From the NCBI GenBank assembly GCA_041391365.1, contig JAWKOC010000002.1, positions 372,001-436,000 of the forward strand: DNA of 64,000 bases. Direction: 5' to 3'. The translations under genes were made by a program, and so were the position numbers. The notes under the pieces are model-generated. The model did no database searches. It was not told the DNA's origin and saw only the letters and a program-made list of their open reading frames with translations. Source of the DNA: JAGRAX01 sp041391365. GTDB taxonomy: Bacteria; Bdellovibrionota_G; JALEGL01; JAGRMV01. Shown one piece after another: positions 16,657-26,126 of this stretch; position 1 is the first letter of the stretch, and each line of letters starts with the position of its first letter.

Positions 16657-19600
16657 TTACATGAGTGGGGCAGGACTTTTGTAGTTTCCGATGTAATACA
16701 GAGCGCAGGAGTTTCCAGGAAAAGCAATCAACAGAGGAATTTTCACTCGACCAATGGCTTTCTTCATATCTTCGGAAACAAAAGGCATGGAAGTTAGGCT
16801 GGATGGGGGAGTATATCCCACCACATGAACTCCGTTGGTTTTGAATTGACTAACAGGAATAGATATAACCCCATGAAGACTGATCTCGTTCCAGAGGTTA
16901 TTTTCCAACTTTGATTTGATTGTATAAGAAGCTGCCGCACCCTGAAGCATCCCAAAAGATTTTGCATTATAGATGTCCATCAAGCCCATTCCTTCATTCA
17001 CAGGAAGAACGCGACGATGACTGGTCTTGTACACAAGGTATAGCTTTCCGTCTTGTTCGAATACATCCACCGAGGAAGAAAGAGTTTGATTGCGAGATTG
17101 TAGTCTCGTACCTGATGTAAGATCATTCTTGGCCGATCCCTCATACCAGAGTCCCTGTCCGGTTTCGTTGTTCTTCTGAGTAAAAAATGACCGAAACTGT
17201 TTTTGAGTAGGGTGAAGGCATAAGTAATAGCTCCATGTTTGTTTTCGGAAATTGTCTCTGGGCAAAACCGCTGCCCAAAACAATGATGTTGCGTAGCTAT
17301 AGTCTTGTGCCATAATATTGAATTGATCAATCATCAGTTGTTTGTAATTTTTGTAGTAGTCAGATTGATCCCATTTTCGTGTGGGTGGATTCAAATCTAC
17401 AGAAAAATCTTTTATATGAAACTGTGAGGTGAGACCACTTGCATTGCAGCTTGACTGGATTGCGGATAAACTCGAAAAGGTTTTTTCATTGTATTCTGAT
17501 GCAACAATTTTTGCTTTCAAAGGAGTGTCACCGGTTGGGTAAATGTATTCTTTGTATTTTCCATCTCGACCACTTCCATCTTTATACAGCTTTGCAAAAA
17601 GAGCTGGGTTGCTGGCCTTGGGTTTATACAAATTTTCCAAATCTTTGAGATGGAAACGCAAATCTGTCCAAGAAAGAAGTGCGGGACTTTCTCCACCTGC
17701 AAAAGACGTTAAAACACTTGGCATGGTCACGGAGGGTTTCTCAGGTTCTTTGAAGGTAAGAATCAGTTTTTTGGGTTGAATGTCAACGTCTTGAGCATTC
17801 GACAATTCGATCGTAAGTGATCCTTGAGTTTCGGATCCTGCATAAACGGTCAAGGTTCCATTCTTCTTCAACTCGGCCTTATCAATCTTCTTATTCTTTT
17901 TGTTGTCTTGATAAATGGCCCCCACTCCTGAGGCTTTCCATTCGATTGTAGCTTTGTCAGACATATTTTTCCCTGACAGTGTGATGGTTGCAACTTGATT
18001 CAACAGAATCTCTTTGCTGGAAAGCTGGACACGAATGCTGGGGGTCAATACTTCCTTTTGAATCGTTACTTCGCTGCTGTTTGGTAGTGCGATCTCGGTG
18101 TTTTGAGAGACCATGCTAAGTACAGGCTTTTTTGATCGAGTTGTGGCACGAACGTAAATGGTTTTGATCTGATCTCCTGAAAACTCTAGTTTTAACGTAG
18201 AACTATTCTTTTTCTTGTTGCATGTGGACTCGTCTGCATACACATGCGCATTCTCAGCTTTGAATGTGATAGCTGTGTTTGGTGAAACCGCGGTCGAACC
18301 AATTTCGAGCGCTATACATTCATTCAAGGGAATTTCCTGTGGAAAATTTTTCCATGAAATAGAAGCAGGTGTCACAGTGAGTGGGTCATCGGTCAACTCA
18401 TCATCATTGGATTCGATTCCTTCTTGAATGCGTATGACCGCTTCTTTGGTTTTGGAGAGATCTATCTTGATGGGGGAGGTCGGAGAAAACGTTACCCCTG
18501 GAAAAGAGGAGGTTGCAATCAACGAAATCACATTGGGCCATTCTTCTACGTTCTCCTTTTCCAAAATACGAATCATATAATCGGACAACAAAAAGTAGAG
18601 AACTTTAGATTCATTTGCCTTTTGCAATTTGATTTGAAGATCTTCCAATATGTTGGAATTTTCTGCGCTGGTACAAGCAGCGGTAGAAAAAAATCCAGTT
18701 CCTTTGGATTCACTCTTTTTCGAAGGATCACTTTCTACGCTCTCATTAAGAGATTGATTTTGAAATGCTTGATAGTCAACTTCAATCCGGATGGGGAGCT
18801 CAACCGATGGAATGCTCGTTGACTGAATGGGGATACCGATGCAGGTTCTATCCCCCTGCTCGGTTGCATCTACAACAAGCTTATTTACATCCAACGTGAC
18901 CTTGGGGGCTTCGGTTTCAGCGGATTCATTCCATTTTTCTTTGATGTGAATCTTGGCTGTGTATTCGTAGTGCTGTTTGAACAGAGCTTCGTAGTTTGGA
19001 TTTGTTGTGTCGCCCGTGTTGACTTGAATGCTCCCGATGTCTTTTTCCGTTGCTGCACCTTTGGTTCGATCATACAAAGGAAAAAACTTTTTCCATGACT
19101 CTCCATCGATTTCAGATTCATATTGAATCGTAAAATATGTACCTCCGTTGTACGAGGAAGGTTTGCTGACACTTCCCAATACAGCCTTTCCAGAGGAGAT
19201 GACAAGAGCTGTTCCAGAGGCTCCAGTACAAAAGGAAATGAATTTTTCATTTTGAATATCAATGTCCGAAATGGATGGTTTGAAGCTGGTGTTGATTCGA
19301 TTTTTCGCGATCTCCGTCAAATCAGCATACCCAACATTTTGACCGCCTCCTGCTTTTATTTGGTCTTTGGCTGCCTGCTCTAACATTCCTTCGAAATTCG
19401 AGGTATTTGGGGATATCAATCTTCCGAAAACAATGCTGGAGGGATCAAAGGATGAGATTGTCAGCAGAGGAATATGATGGATAGCTTCGCCCTGGCAGGC
19501 TTTTTTCAGCTCATCTTGCAATTTTTGATATTCTTGCTTGTGATCGGCATCAAGCTTTTCGCTGAGGTCCTCAGGCCATGTTGATTCCATGGTTACAGTC

Positions 19601-19980
19601 CCTTTCAACCGCAGTCCCAAACTAAACAGAATGGACATTGCATCGACGTCACCTCCGGGAGGGTCGAAAATCTCTGTGATATCGGACACACGTTCTTGGG
19701 GGTTTTCGATGGTAGGATGAAAGAATGCGCTTGCGATTTCTCCGATGACCCCACTTCCTTTGGAAGGATCTTCTTTCTTTTTGTTGTCAGAGATTTCGTC
19801 GTCAAGCTGTTTGACGACATAAACGTAACTGGGTGTTGTGACATCTTTGATTGTAGGATTTTCGGAAGCTTTTTGGCCTGTGCAAGCCATGCTGAGCAAA
19901 GTCAAAGAACTCACAATCACAGCCTGTGTAATGCGACAATACGATGTGTACATCATAAATGGTTTGATTGGTTTCATCAT
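16657..19980 (-). CDS. large lipoprotein of paralogous operon 2, Ig-like region
   Basis: A 1107-aa predicted lipoprotein of unknown function. The signal sequence AVIVSSLTLLSMACTGQ holds a lipobox (LSMAC) at about residue 35. The middle has at least two Ig-like/BIG-type stretches (about 535-630 and 655-755; IRVQLSSKEILLNQVATITLSG, KNGTLTVYAGSETQGSLTIELS). N- and C-terminal regions match no family I know. Several ATGs lie in frame near the start (19980, 19977); no strong Shine-Dalgarno. It follows the 226-aa lipoprotein gene by 10 bp, so the two are co-transcribed. The layout mirrors the 219-aa + 877-aa pair at 20962-24262; weak local similarity of the two large proteins (ending FCTGASG versus FCLDGSN) suggests distant paralogy. 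Confidence 0.75.
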   Translation of the reverse strand: MMKPIKPFMMYTSYCRITQAVIVSSLTLLSMACTGQKASENPTIKDVTTPSYVYVVKQLDDEISDNKKKEDPSKGSGVIGEIASAFFHPTIENPQERVSDITEIFDPPGGDVDAMSILFSLGLRLKGTVTMESTWPEDLSEKLDADHKQEYQKLQDELKKACQGEAIHHIPLLTISSFDPSSIVFGRLISPNTSNFEGMLEQAAKDQIKAGGGQNVGYADLTEIAKNRINTSFKPSISDIDIQNEKFISFCTGASGTALVISSGKAVLGSVSKPSSYNGGTYFTIQYESEIDGESWKKFFPLYDRTKGAATEKDIGSIQVNTGDTTNPNYEALFKQHYEYTAKIHIKEKWNESAETEAPKVTLDVNKLVVDATEQGDRTCIGIPIQSTSIPSVELPIRIEVDYQAFQNQSLNESVESDPSKKSESKGTGFFSTAACTSAENSNILEDLQIKLQKANESKVLYFLLSDYMIRILEKENVEEWPNVISLIATSSFPGVTFSPTSPIKIDLSKTKEAVIRIQEGIESNDDELTDDPLTVTPASISWKNFPQEIPLNECIALEIGSTAVSPNTAITFKAENAHVYADESTCNKKKNSSTLKLEFSGDQIKTIYVRATTRSKKPVLSMVSQNTEIALPNSSEVTIQKEVLTPSIRVQLSSKEILLNQVATITLSGKNMSDKATIEWKASGVGAIYQDNKKNKKIDKAELKKNGTLTVYAGSETQGSLTIELSNAQDVDIQPKKLILTFKEPEKPSVTMPSVLTSFAGGESPALLSWTDLRFHLKDLENLYKPKASNPALFAKLYKDGSGRDGKYKEYIYPTGDTPLKAKIVASEYNEKTFSSLSAIQSSCNASGLTSQFHIKDFSVDLNPPTRKWDQSDYYKNYKQLMIDQFNIMAQDYSYATSLFWAAVLPRDNFRKQTWSYYLCLHPTQKQFRSFFTQKNNETGQGLWYEGSAKNDLTSGTRLQSRNQTLSSSVDVFEQDGKLYLVYKTSHRRVLPVNEGMGLMDIYNAKSFGMLQGAAASYTIKSKLENNLWNEISLHGVISIPVSQFKTNGVHVVGYTPPSSLTSMPFVSEDMKKAIGRVKIPLLIAFPGNSCALYYIGNYKSPAPLM

Positions 19981-19990
19981 AAGCAAAAAG

Positions 19991-20671
19991 TTAAAAAAGA
20001 CTTGTAACCCCTTGACCCGTAAATTCCATGCGCAAGAACGTGATTTCTTCTCGACCTGTGCTGTTGGTGTTTTTCATGTTTGTGCTTCCTCCATCAAAAC
20101 TTAAAGTCTCAAGAAGTCTATCATCCATTCCACTTCCATCGAGGAACCAAAAAAAATCATACAAACTGATGTAGATGTCGATGACGCCGTAGATGTTGGG
20201 TCCACTCTTGGTGGCTTTGCCTCTGACTTTGAACCCCAATTTTTCAAATCCTTCGCTGGTTTTTGCAAAATCGGTAAAACGCACGTTGTTCGCGTCGATG
20301 ACTTCTCCTTTGAATCCCGAAAAATCCATCAAATCGAAATCCGAATCGATCACATCGTTGTCCAACAATCCACTCATCAACATATTCTTGTAGTCAAACC
20401 CCATCGCACCTTTTTCGGGGAAAAAGTCATAGATCGACATCCCAGGAGGTTGGGGCAGGCCGCTGAGAACAAATCCCCCCTCTTTGTAAGTAAAGTCAAA
20501 GTTGGCAGGGGTTTCTTTTTCGGAAGTAATCCCCTGCACGCCAAACGTGATGTTTGTATGGCCGATGTACGATTCGAAAGCCCCTGGTTGATTGAAGTCG
20601 TCTACTTTCATGCAAGCCACGAAAGCAAAGGTCAGGCACAAAAGCAGAATATGTGTACTACGTATCTTCAT
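19991..20671 (-). CDS. small lipoprotein, paralogue A
   Basis: A 226-aa lipoprotein: signal peptide ILLLCLTFAFVAC gives a lipobox with Cys at about residue 20. Mature start CMKVDDFNQPGAFESYIGHT is closely matched by CLKVEDFNQKKMFEGYTGSA in the 219-aa protein at 23603-24262, and both continue ITFG(V/I). Further shared segments are SEGFEKLGFKVRG versus SDGFKKLGFEVEG. No known domain was recognised; the body is predicted mostly beta. It is first in its operon, 50 nt downstream of a promoter also found before its paralogue. Confidence 0.78.
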   Translation of the reverse strand: MKIRSTHILLLCLTFAFVACMKVDDFNQPGAFESYIGHTNITFGVQGITSEKETPANFDFTYKEGGFVLSGLPQPPGMSIYDFFPEKGAMGFDYKNMLMSGLLDNDVIDSDFDLMDFSGFKGEVIDANNVRFTDFAKTSEGFEKLGFKVRGKATKSGPNIYGVIDIYISLYDFFWFLDGSGMDDRLLETLSFDGGSTNMKNTNSTGREEITFLRMEFTGQGVTSLF

Positions 20672-20721
20672 ATGGTTTGCTGTCCCCTTTTTGACAAAGA
20701 TGTTCTAGCAAAAACAACACT

Positions 20722-20750
20722 GTTTTACCAGATATCGGGCTATGACTCAA
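20722..20750 (-). promoter_or_regulatory. promoter of lipoprotein operon 2, conserved with operon 1
   Basis: Minus strand: TTGAGT (20745-20750), 17-nt spacer, TAAAAC (20722-20727), preceded by TGG as an extended -10. The same elements with identical spacing precede the paralogous operon (24302-24330); conservation of -35, spacer ends and -10 supports a functional promoter. Confidence 0.65.
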
Positions 20751-20961
20751 TGCATTCTTTTGTGTTTTCTCAGAGCAGCATTTTTGAAAAAAAGCTCAAA
20801 ATATTGTATAGTTAATCAATTCTCTGCGTTTTGCATAAGACGTTCACTATAAATCCCATTTATACATTTTTTGACAGCAATAAGCAGGAGCCTAAGTCTC
20901 ACAAACCAAGATTGCAAAGCCATGGTAGAGCCCACCCTGGCCGAAAGTCACGTGTACAGTA

Positions 20962-23595
20962 CTATTGCAAGGTGAGAAACAGTACGATGCTGTCATGGTT
21001 GCCAGGAGCTTCCACCAATCCATCTGACCCATCTTTTACAGCCTGGATTTCATTGCTGTTAAGTTCAAAAGAGTTGATGAATGATTGTGGAACTTCCTGT
21101 TTGATGGATTCACGAATGCTTTGCACTTTGGGATTGATGCCATCGACCAAATCTTGATAGGGAATGCCAATCCAAATGATGGCATGAATTCTCGTGGCCG
21201 TATTCGTGGGGAGCTCAGATTTGCCGATGGAGGCAAGGGTTTGATTCAAGATCTCTCGCTGCTGCTTCATGGCTTTTGAATGCGCCAAAAGTCCATCTGA
21301 CCCAGAAAAGACTCGTAGGTAGGAACCGGCTTTGGTTTCTGCAAGGGTATAGTAAAGATCGAAGCGGAGAGCCACAAGATCCTTCCCATTGAGCATGATG
21401 CGATCGATTTGATTTCTGTTTTGTGGGCTGATGGTGGTATCCCAACGACTGTCAGTGTGACCGCTGGGCAAAGATGAAAAAACATAGATCTGTCCGCCTT
21501 GAGGGTCCATGCAATAGCTTGCATTGATCTTTTCTGTCACATTTCCTTCTATGCCGACGTGAGAGAAGCGGTCCAGATAATCCAGTCTCCAATCTTCTGC
21601 CGTTTTTTCTTTGAAAGCAAAATATTGGTCAGCTCTGAGTTGTTCAAACAAAAAGTCTTGATACTTTGGATTGTCGGCTACGGGGTTGGGGCTGATGAGA
21701 ATCGAAAATTGAAAACTTCCATGAGTGGTATATCCCTCAGGGCAGGTGCTTTTTCTCAGTTTGCTTCCATTTTTTTCCTTGGTGTCCATGTCATAGGGAG
21801 CAAACACACGATCATATGTGGTTTGAAAGTCTCCGCTTTTGTATTGCTGATCGAACTCAATGCCGAGATACGACAGCAGAGGAAACAACTGCTTCACTTC
21901 GTCACTCGAGAAGGTCTTCCCTTCATCTAGATCCATGAAACTCACATCTGTGACAGCATGTTTCGCAAGGAAGTTGTTTTTTACGCTCATCAATCGATCG
22001 ACGAATTCCGAGCCCCACGAGGCATGGGCTCCCGTTTGAAAAGCCAAGGTGGGTCCACTTGAAGTTTCTTGTGGTTGGATTGCATTTTTTTGCTGGTCTG
22101 CGTGAGTCGTGATGGGGGGAGGCGCTTGTGAGCCTCCATCCGAGGTTGGAGGCGTGGAGATTGTGGGCAAAACTTCTTGGACCGAAGGCTTCCTTGGCTT
22201 TTCTTGGATCGTGGAGGGATCGTTTTCCTTCGAAGAGGTTGGAGCAGGTACAGGTGTAGTTGGTTTGGGTTGGGGTTGAAAAGGGGTTGGAGTGGGTGTT
22301 GTCACAATTGTGCTTGGCTGGATGTTTGAAGGTGTCGAGGTTGCTGCCGATGCAGATGACGGATTTAGAGAAGACTCCGGTGCCTGAGCATGGTCTTCGG
22401 AGGAGGTTGATTCAGGTTGGTAAGCAAGTACCGAGGCAATGCGGTAGTTTTTCTTTCGCCACACATGGTTGTCACCTTTCCCCAAATTGAAAATCACTTC
22501 TCCAAGAGTGGAGGCAAAGGATTCGAGTTTTCGGTCCAGCTCCTTCACCGCAACTACATTTTCGTAGTGAATTCCGATTTTGCCATCCTCCGTGCGTTTG
22601 AAGGTGGGATTGGTGATGATCTTCCCTCCATCTGACACAAAGCCTTTGCTCTGTGCGAGGTTTGATCCATCGAGGCAGAAGGATGCCCCCAAATATTGCT
22701 GACCCATTTTGAGCAGAGGAATGCCCGTTTTTTCTTCAACGATCTTGGGAGTAAAGCTTTCACGGAGTTTCGAGACAGCTCCCTGTGAAATATCGGCCAG
22801 TGTCATGGTGGTGATTTTTTGGATCACCTCTGCATATTTTGATTTCAATTCTGCGAGTTGACCTTCGAGACCTTGAATGATCTCACCAAATTGCTTTTTC
22901 TTTGCCTCAACGGTCTGCGCATCTCGGTCATTGGTTTTTGCAGCGATTTCTGCAATCAGTCCATCTCGCTCTTGAACAAACTCAATGGCACGTGCTTTGA
23001 ATGCCTTTTCTTCCTCTGTGCCTGCAGGCAAAAAGAGAGACAATACGGCATTCGACTCGTTCAATAAAATGGGCCCAATTTGCAGTGGGTTCAAATCAAT
23101 TCCCGTCGAAACTTTTTCAAAAAGAATTGTCGATGGGGTTTCGCACGTGGTTTTTAGGGTTTCGAGAGCCTCAGCGTAACCTGGGATGCTGGCTAGGGCC
23201 GCTTCAAGATGGTTAGATTCCACAGGTTCGAGCTCTGGATCGATCATTGAGCCGCCATAGGCACTGAAAGCTTCTGCGATGTCGTAGGTGTTCGATTGTG
23301 TTATTTCTTCGAAGGTCGTCAGAGACCGTTTCATCTCTTCGATGCTCACTTCGTTTTCTGGCAGAAAGAAAAATTTGTAGTAGGCCAGCGTTTTGCTCAG
23401 ATCTACGCTGTTGGTTTTGGCGTTCGTTGACGAGCTAGATGAAAAGTCTTTGATTTTGAGTTTTCGGTCTGATCGATCCAGCTGTACCGCGTCGGGGCGA
23501 TCTCCTTTGAGAACAGAGCACGCGCAAAGGCTCACAGAAAGAGACAACCCACACAAATACAATGAGATCTTTTTTGCAAAATCCTTCGTCAACAT
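20962..23595 (-). CDS. large lipoprotein of paralogous operon 1, Pro/Thr-rich linker
   Basis: The 877-aa protein has a lipobox signal (LCGLSLSVSLCACSVLKG, Cys at about 26). The N-terminal half is helical, with a coiled-coil-like stretch at about 200-250 (AKKKQFGEIIQGLEGQLAELKSKYAEV). A Pro/Thr/Ser-rich linker (about 400-510) separates it from a C-terminal domain of about 350 residues with no family I recognise. ATG 23595 is preceded by GGGGGATGA. It lies 7 bp after the 219-aa lipoprotein gene. The linker suggests an outer-membrane lipoprotein reaching away from the membrane. Unknown function. Confidence 0.75.
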   Translation of the reverse strand: MLTKDFAKKISLYLCGLSLSVSLCACSVLKGDRPDAVQLDRSDRKLKIKDFSSSSSTNAKTNSVDLSKTLAYYKFFFLPENEVSIEEMKRSLTTFEEITQSNTYDIAEAFSAYGGSMIDPELEPVESNHLEAALASIPGYAEALETLKTTCETPSTILFEKVSTGIDLNPLQIGPILLNESNAVLSLFLPAGTEEEKAFKARAIEFVQERDGLIAEIAAKTNDRDAQTVEAKKKQFGEIIQGLEGQLAELKSKYAEVIQKITTMTLADISQGAVSKLRESFTPKIVEEKTGIPLLKMGQQYLGASFCLDGSNLAQSKGFVSDGGKIITNPTFKRTEDGKIGIHYENVVAVKELDRKLESFASTLGEVIFNLGKGDNHVWRKKNYRIASVLAYQPESTSSEDHAQAPESSLNPSSASAATSTPSNIQPSTIVTTPTPTPFQPQPKPTTPVPAPTSSKENDPSTIQEKPRKPSVQEVLPTISTPPTSDGGSQAPPPITTHADQQKNAIQPQETSSGPTLAFQTGAHASWGSEFVDRLMSVKNNFLAKHAVTDVSFMDLDEGKTFSSDEVKQLFPLLSYLGIEFDQQYKSGDFQTTYDRVFAPYDMDTKEKNGSKLRKSTCPEGYTTHGSFQFSILISPNPVADNPKYQDFLFEQLRADQYFAFKEKTAEDWRLDYLDRFSHVGIEGNVTEKINASYCMDPQGGQIYVFSSLPSGHTDSRWDTTISPQNRNQIDRIMLNGKDLVALRFDLYYTLAETKAGSYLRVFSGSDGLLAHSKAMKQQREILNQTLASIGKSELPTNTATRIHAIIWIGIPYQDLVDGINPKVQSIRESIKQEVPQSFINSFELNSNEIQAVKDGSDGLVEAPGNHDSIVLFLTLQ

Positions 23596-23602
23596 GAAAT
23601 GA

Positions 23603-24262
23603 TCATCCCCCTACGGTCAAATTTTGACCATCGATCAACTTGAAGTTGATCAGGTCAAACTTTACATCGTTTCGGTCTTCTGGTTCTTCCACAATCGCCA
23701 GGTCCGAATCTGAGGCCACAAAAACGCCGAGGAGGGCACTTGGAAAATTCTTCTTCATGCTCCCCACGGTTTGATAAATGTGCAACTCCGCAATGATGCG
23801 AGTCCCCGATTTTTGGAAATAGCCTTCCACCTCAAATCCTAATTTTTTGAATCCATCGGACTGCCCCATGATCTCGTCGACCATGATCGTGTTGGCATCT
23901 TTGGGGTATCCACCAAAGCCAGCAAAACTAAGATCGTCATTGGCGGCGATGTTTTTTTCGGCCAACTGAACATTGAGGACATCCAAAATTTCTTCCGGCA
24001 ACCTTTTTTTGATGGAGATACGGTCGTTGCCAAGAACCCCAACCAGAGTAACTCGATCTCCCGCGTCGTTGCCGGTGACAAAAATAGTTTGAGGAACGTA
24101 GGTGTCTGATCCTAGGCCATCGATGCCAAACGTGATCTCTGCGCTTCCTGTATATCCCTCGAACATTTTCTTTTGGTTGAAATCTTCGACTTTCAAGCAA
24201 GACCAAAAGAAAAGGGGGATCAGCAGCCAGGCTAGGTTATGATTATGGTTACCTTTTGTCAT
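23603..24262 (-). CDS. small lipoprotein, paralogue B
   Basis: A 219-aa lipoprotein with signal LAWLLIPLFFWSC and Cys at about residue 22; Ser at -1 is acceptable for lipobox cleavage. The mature N-terminus (CLKVEDFNQ, then FEGYTGSAEITFGIDGLGSD) is paralogous to the 226-aa protein at 19991-20671. It is followed closely by the 877-aa lipoprotein gene, so small and large lipoproteins are made together. No domain recognised. Divergent from hpnC. Confidence 0.78.
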   Translation of the reverse strand: MTKGNHNHNLAWLLIPLFFWSCLKVEDFNQKKMFEGYTGSAEITFGIDGLGSDTYVPQTIFVTGNDAGDRVTLVGVLGNDRISIKKRLPEEILDVLNVQLAEKNIAANDDLSFAGFGGYPKDANTIMVDEIMGQSDGFKKLGFEVEGYFQKSGTRIIAELHIYQTVGSMKKNFPSALLGVFVASDSDLAIVEEPEDRNDVKFDLINFKLIDGQNLTVGG

Positions 24263-24301
24263 ATCACTTCGAAAGAAAAGAAATCTTTTCTTTGTGAGTT
24301 T

Positions 24302-24330
24302 GTCTTACCAGAAAATCTGCAATGACTCAA
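24302..24330 (-). promoter_or_regulatory. promoter of lipoprotein operon 1, conserved with operon 2
   Basis: Minus strand: TTGAGT (24325-24330), 17-nt spacer ending CTGG, TAAGAC (24302-24307), 39 nt upstream of the start codon. It matches the promoter at 20722-20750 in -35, spacing, extended -10 and most spacer bases. Confidence 0.65.
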
Positions 24331-24438
24331 TGTGGCTGGTGTTTTTGATCTAGGTTTTTTCTGGAGAAACCCTTGGTTTTGTTGTATGCGCCCGGGAGTA
24401 TAAGGAGCGATCTACGCTCTTGAACGTTTCGAGTGGAT

Positions 24439-25320
24439 ATGTCTGAGTCAACGATTTCATTGCAGGAGTTTTCCGAGGCGTCCTATGTGGATGCCGTCAA
24501 CGATCATTATGAGAATTTTCCTGTAGGTTCTGCATTGATTTCCAAAGATCTTCGCGTACATGTGCGTGCTATTTACGCTTTTGCGAGAACAGCCGATGAT
24601 TTTGCCGACGAGGCGAAGTTTGCGGGAAAACGCATGCAACTGTTATCCCTTTGGAGACAAGAACTTTCTCGGTGTACCACCGAAAAAAGCTCCTTGGCCG
24701 TATTTCAATCTTTGGGGCGTACACTTCGACAAACCAAAATGCCCATTCAGTGGTTTCACGATTTGCTCGATGCCTTTGAGCAGGATGTGACCAAATCTCG
24801 ATATCAGAGTTTTGAGGAGCTTCTCGACTATTCCAAAAAATCCGCCAATCCTATTGGGAGAATGATCTTGTGGCTTCATGATTATCGAAACGAAGCGGCC
24901 TTTGATTATTCGGACTCCATTTGCACGGCTCTTCAGCTCACCAATTTTTGGCAAGATGTCGCTGTAGATGCCAACAAAGATCGAGTGTATCTTCCCAAAA
25001 AAGAAATGGATTTGTTTGGGTACAAAGAGAAAGAACTTTTTTTGTCCCAAAAAAACGAAGCTTTTGAAAACTTGTTGGAAAATCTCATCAAAAAGACACA
25101 AATCCTTTTTGAGAGGGGAAGGCCACTGATTGATTTGGTGGAGGGAAGGCTTCGTTATGAGCTTCGTCTTACTTATTGTGGAGGGACACGCATATTGGAA
25201 AAAATTCGCCGCAACGATTATGATGTTTTTGATCAAAGACCTACACTGGGTGCGGTAGATAAAGTGTTGCTTGCGTATCGAAGTTTGATTTCATGGAAAC
25301 CACTAGCCAAATCATCCTGA
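24439..25320 (+). CDS. hpnC: squalene synthase HpnC (trans-isoprenyl synthase family)
   Basis: HpnC converts hydroxysqualene-type intermediates in the three-step bacterial route from farnesyl diphosphate to squalene. The 293-aa product has both Asp-rich motifs: AIYAFARTADDFADEAKF at about 45-60 and LTNFWQDVAVDANKDRVYLP at about 165-185. I prefer the ATG at 24439 to the GTG at 24433. It overlaps hpnD by 28 bp, and hpnE follows, which fixes the identity as HpnC and not phytoene synthase. No squalene-hopene cyclase is in the window, so the end product (hopanoid, sterol or squalene) is open. Confidence 0.88.
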   Translation: MSESTISLQEFSEASYVDAVNDHYENFPVGSALISKDLRVHVRAIYAFARTADDFADEAKFAGKRMQLLSLWRQELSRCTTEKSSLAVFQSLGRTLRQTKMPIQWFHDLLDAFEQDVTKSRYQSFEELLDYSKKSANPIGRMILWLHDYRNEAAFDYSDSICTALQLTNFWQDVAVDANKDRVYLPKKEMDLFGYKEKELFLSQKNEAFENLLENLIKKTQILFERGRPLIDLVEGRLRYELRLTYCGGTRILEKIRRNDYDVFDQRPTLGAVDKVLLAYRSLISWKPLAKSS

Positions 25321-26126
25321 AAAAGAGTCGTTCGAATTTTCGAATCGGCTTTTTGGGTCTGACAGAGGACCAAAAAAGAGCCTTGACCGCTGTATATGCG
25401 TTTTGTCGAATGATCGACGATATTGTGGATGAGATTCATGATCCTCTTGAGGCTCAATCTCAATTGGATCAATGGAAGCAATTTGTGGAAAACATCCTGA
25501 GCGCTGAAACCGAGCAAAATACGGTTCAGCAAGAGTTGGCCTGGGCTTGCAAACATTTCCCCATTCAAGTCAAAGATATGTTGTGGCTGATTGGTGGATG
25601 TGAGTCTGATTTGTACAGGGCCACATACGAAAGCTTGGATGATCTTCTGGTGTATTGCGATGCCGTTGCCAGTTCGGTGGGATTTATGCTCGTGGCGATT
25701 TTGGGAGTTCCTGCGGACATCGCCGAATCCTACGTGTATTCCACCGGGAGAGCTCTTCAGCTCACCAACATTCTTCGAGACGTCGCAGAAGATTTTGAAA
25801 GAGGTCGGATTTATATTCCTCGCCAAATGCTTCGCCAATACAACATCGAGCTGCGTTCATTGTTAGATATGACGCACGAAAATTTTTCTCAATGTATGTT
25901 TCAGTTTTCTAAAGTCATCGAAGGGTATTATGAGAAATCCTCTCGTTCCATTCCAAAACCTTTTGTCCATCGACTTCTTCCTGCGCAGGCCATGAAAAAG
26001 GTGTATCAAAAAATTTTCGTCAATATCAAACGAAAAAAATTTCAAGTTTGGAAAGAAAAAATAGGAATTCATCCGATGCAAAAAGGATGGATTCTTTTGG
26101 ACACTGTTCTACGAGCCTATTTCTAA
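25293..26126 (+). CDS. hpnD: presqualene diphosphate synthase HpnD
   Basis: HpnD condenses two farnesyl diphosphates to presqualene diphosphate. The 277-aa product shows the family motifs VYAFCRMIDDIVDEIHD (about 31-50) and LTNILRDVAEDFERGRIYIPRQ (about 150-172), with the intervening YCDAVASSVG. The start ATG lies within the end of hpnC, implying translational coupling. Its stop overlaps the hpnE start as TAATG. Length is normal for the family. Confidence 0.92.
   Translation: METTSQIILKKSRSNFRIGFLGLTEDQKRALTAVYAFCRMIDDIVDEIHDPLEAQSQLDQWKQFVENILSAETEQNTVQQELAWACKHFPIQVKDMLWLIGGCESDLYRATYESLDDLLVYCDAVASSVGFMLVAILGVPADIAESYVYSTGRALQLTNILRDVAEDFERGRIYIPRQMLRQYNIELRSLLDMTHENFSQCMFQFSKVIEGYYEKSSRSIPKPFVHRLLPAQAMKKVYQKIFVNIKRKKFQVWKEKIGIHPMQKGWILLDTVLRAYF

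Noticed and set aside
24404..24418. GAGCG/CGCTC hairpin before hpnC as a riboswitch
   Set aside because: Only a 5-bp stem with no further conserved structure; too small to support a call.
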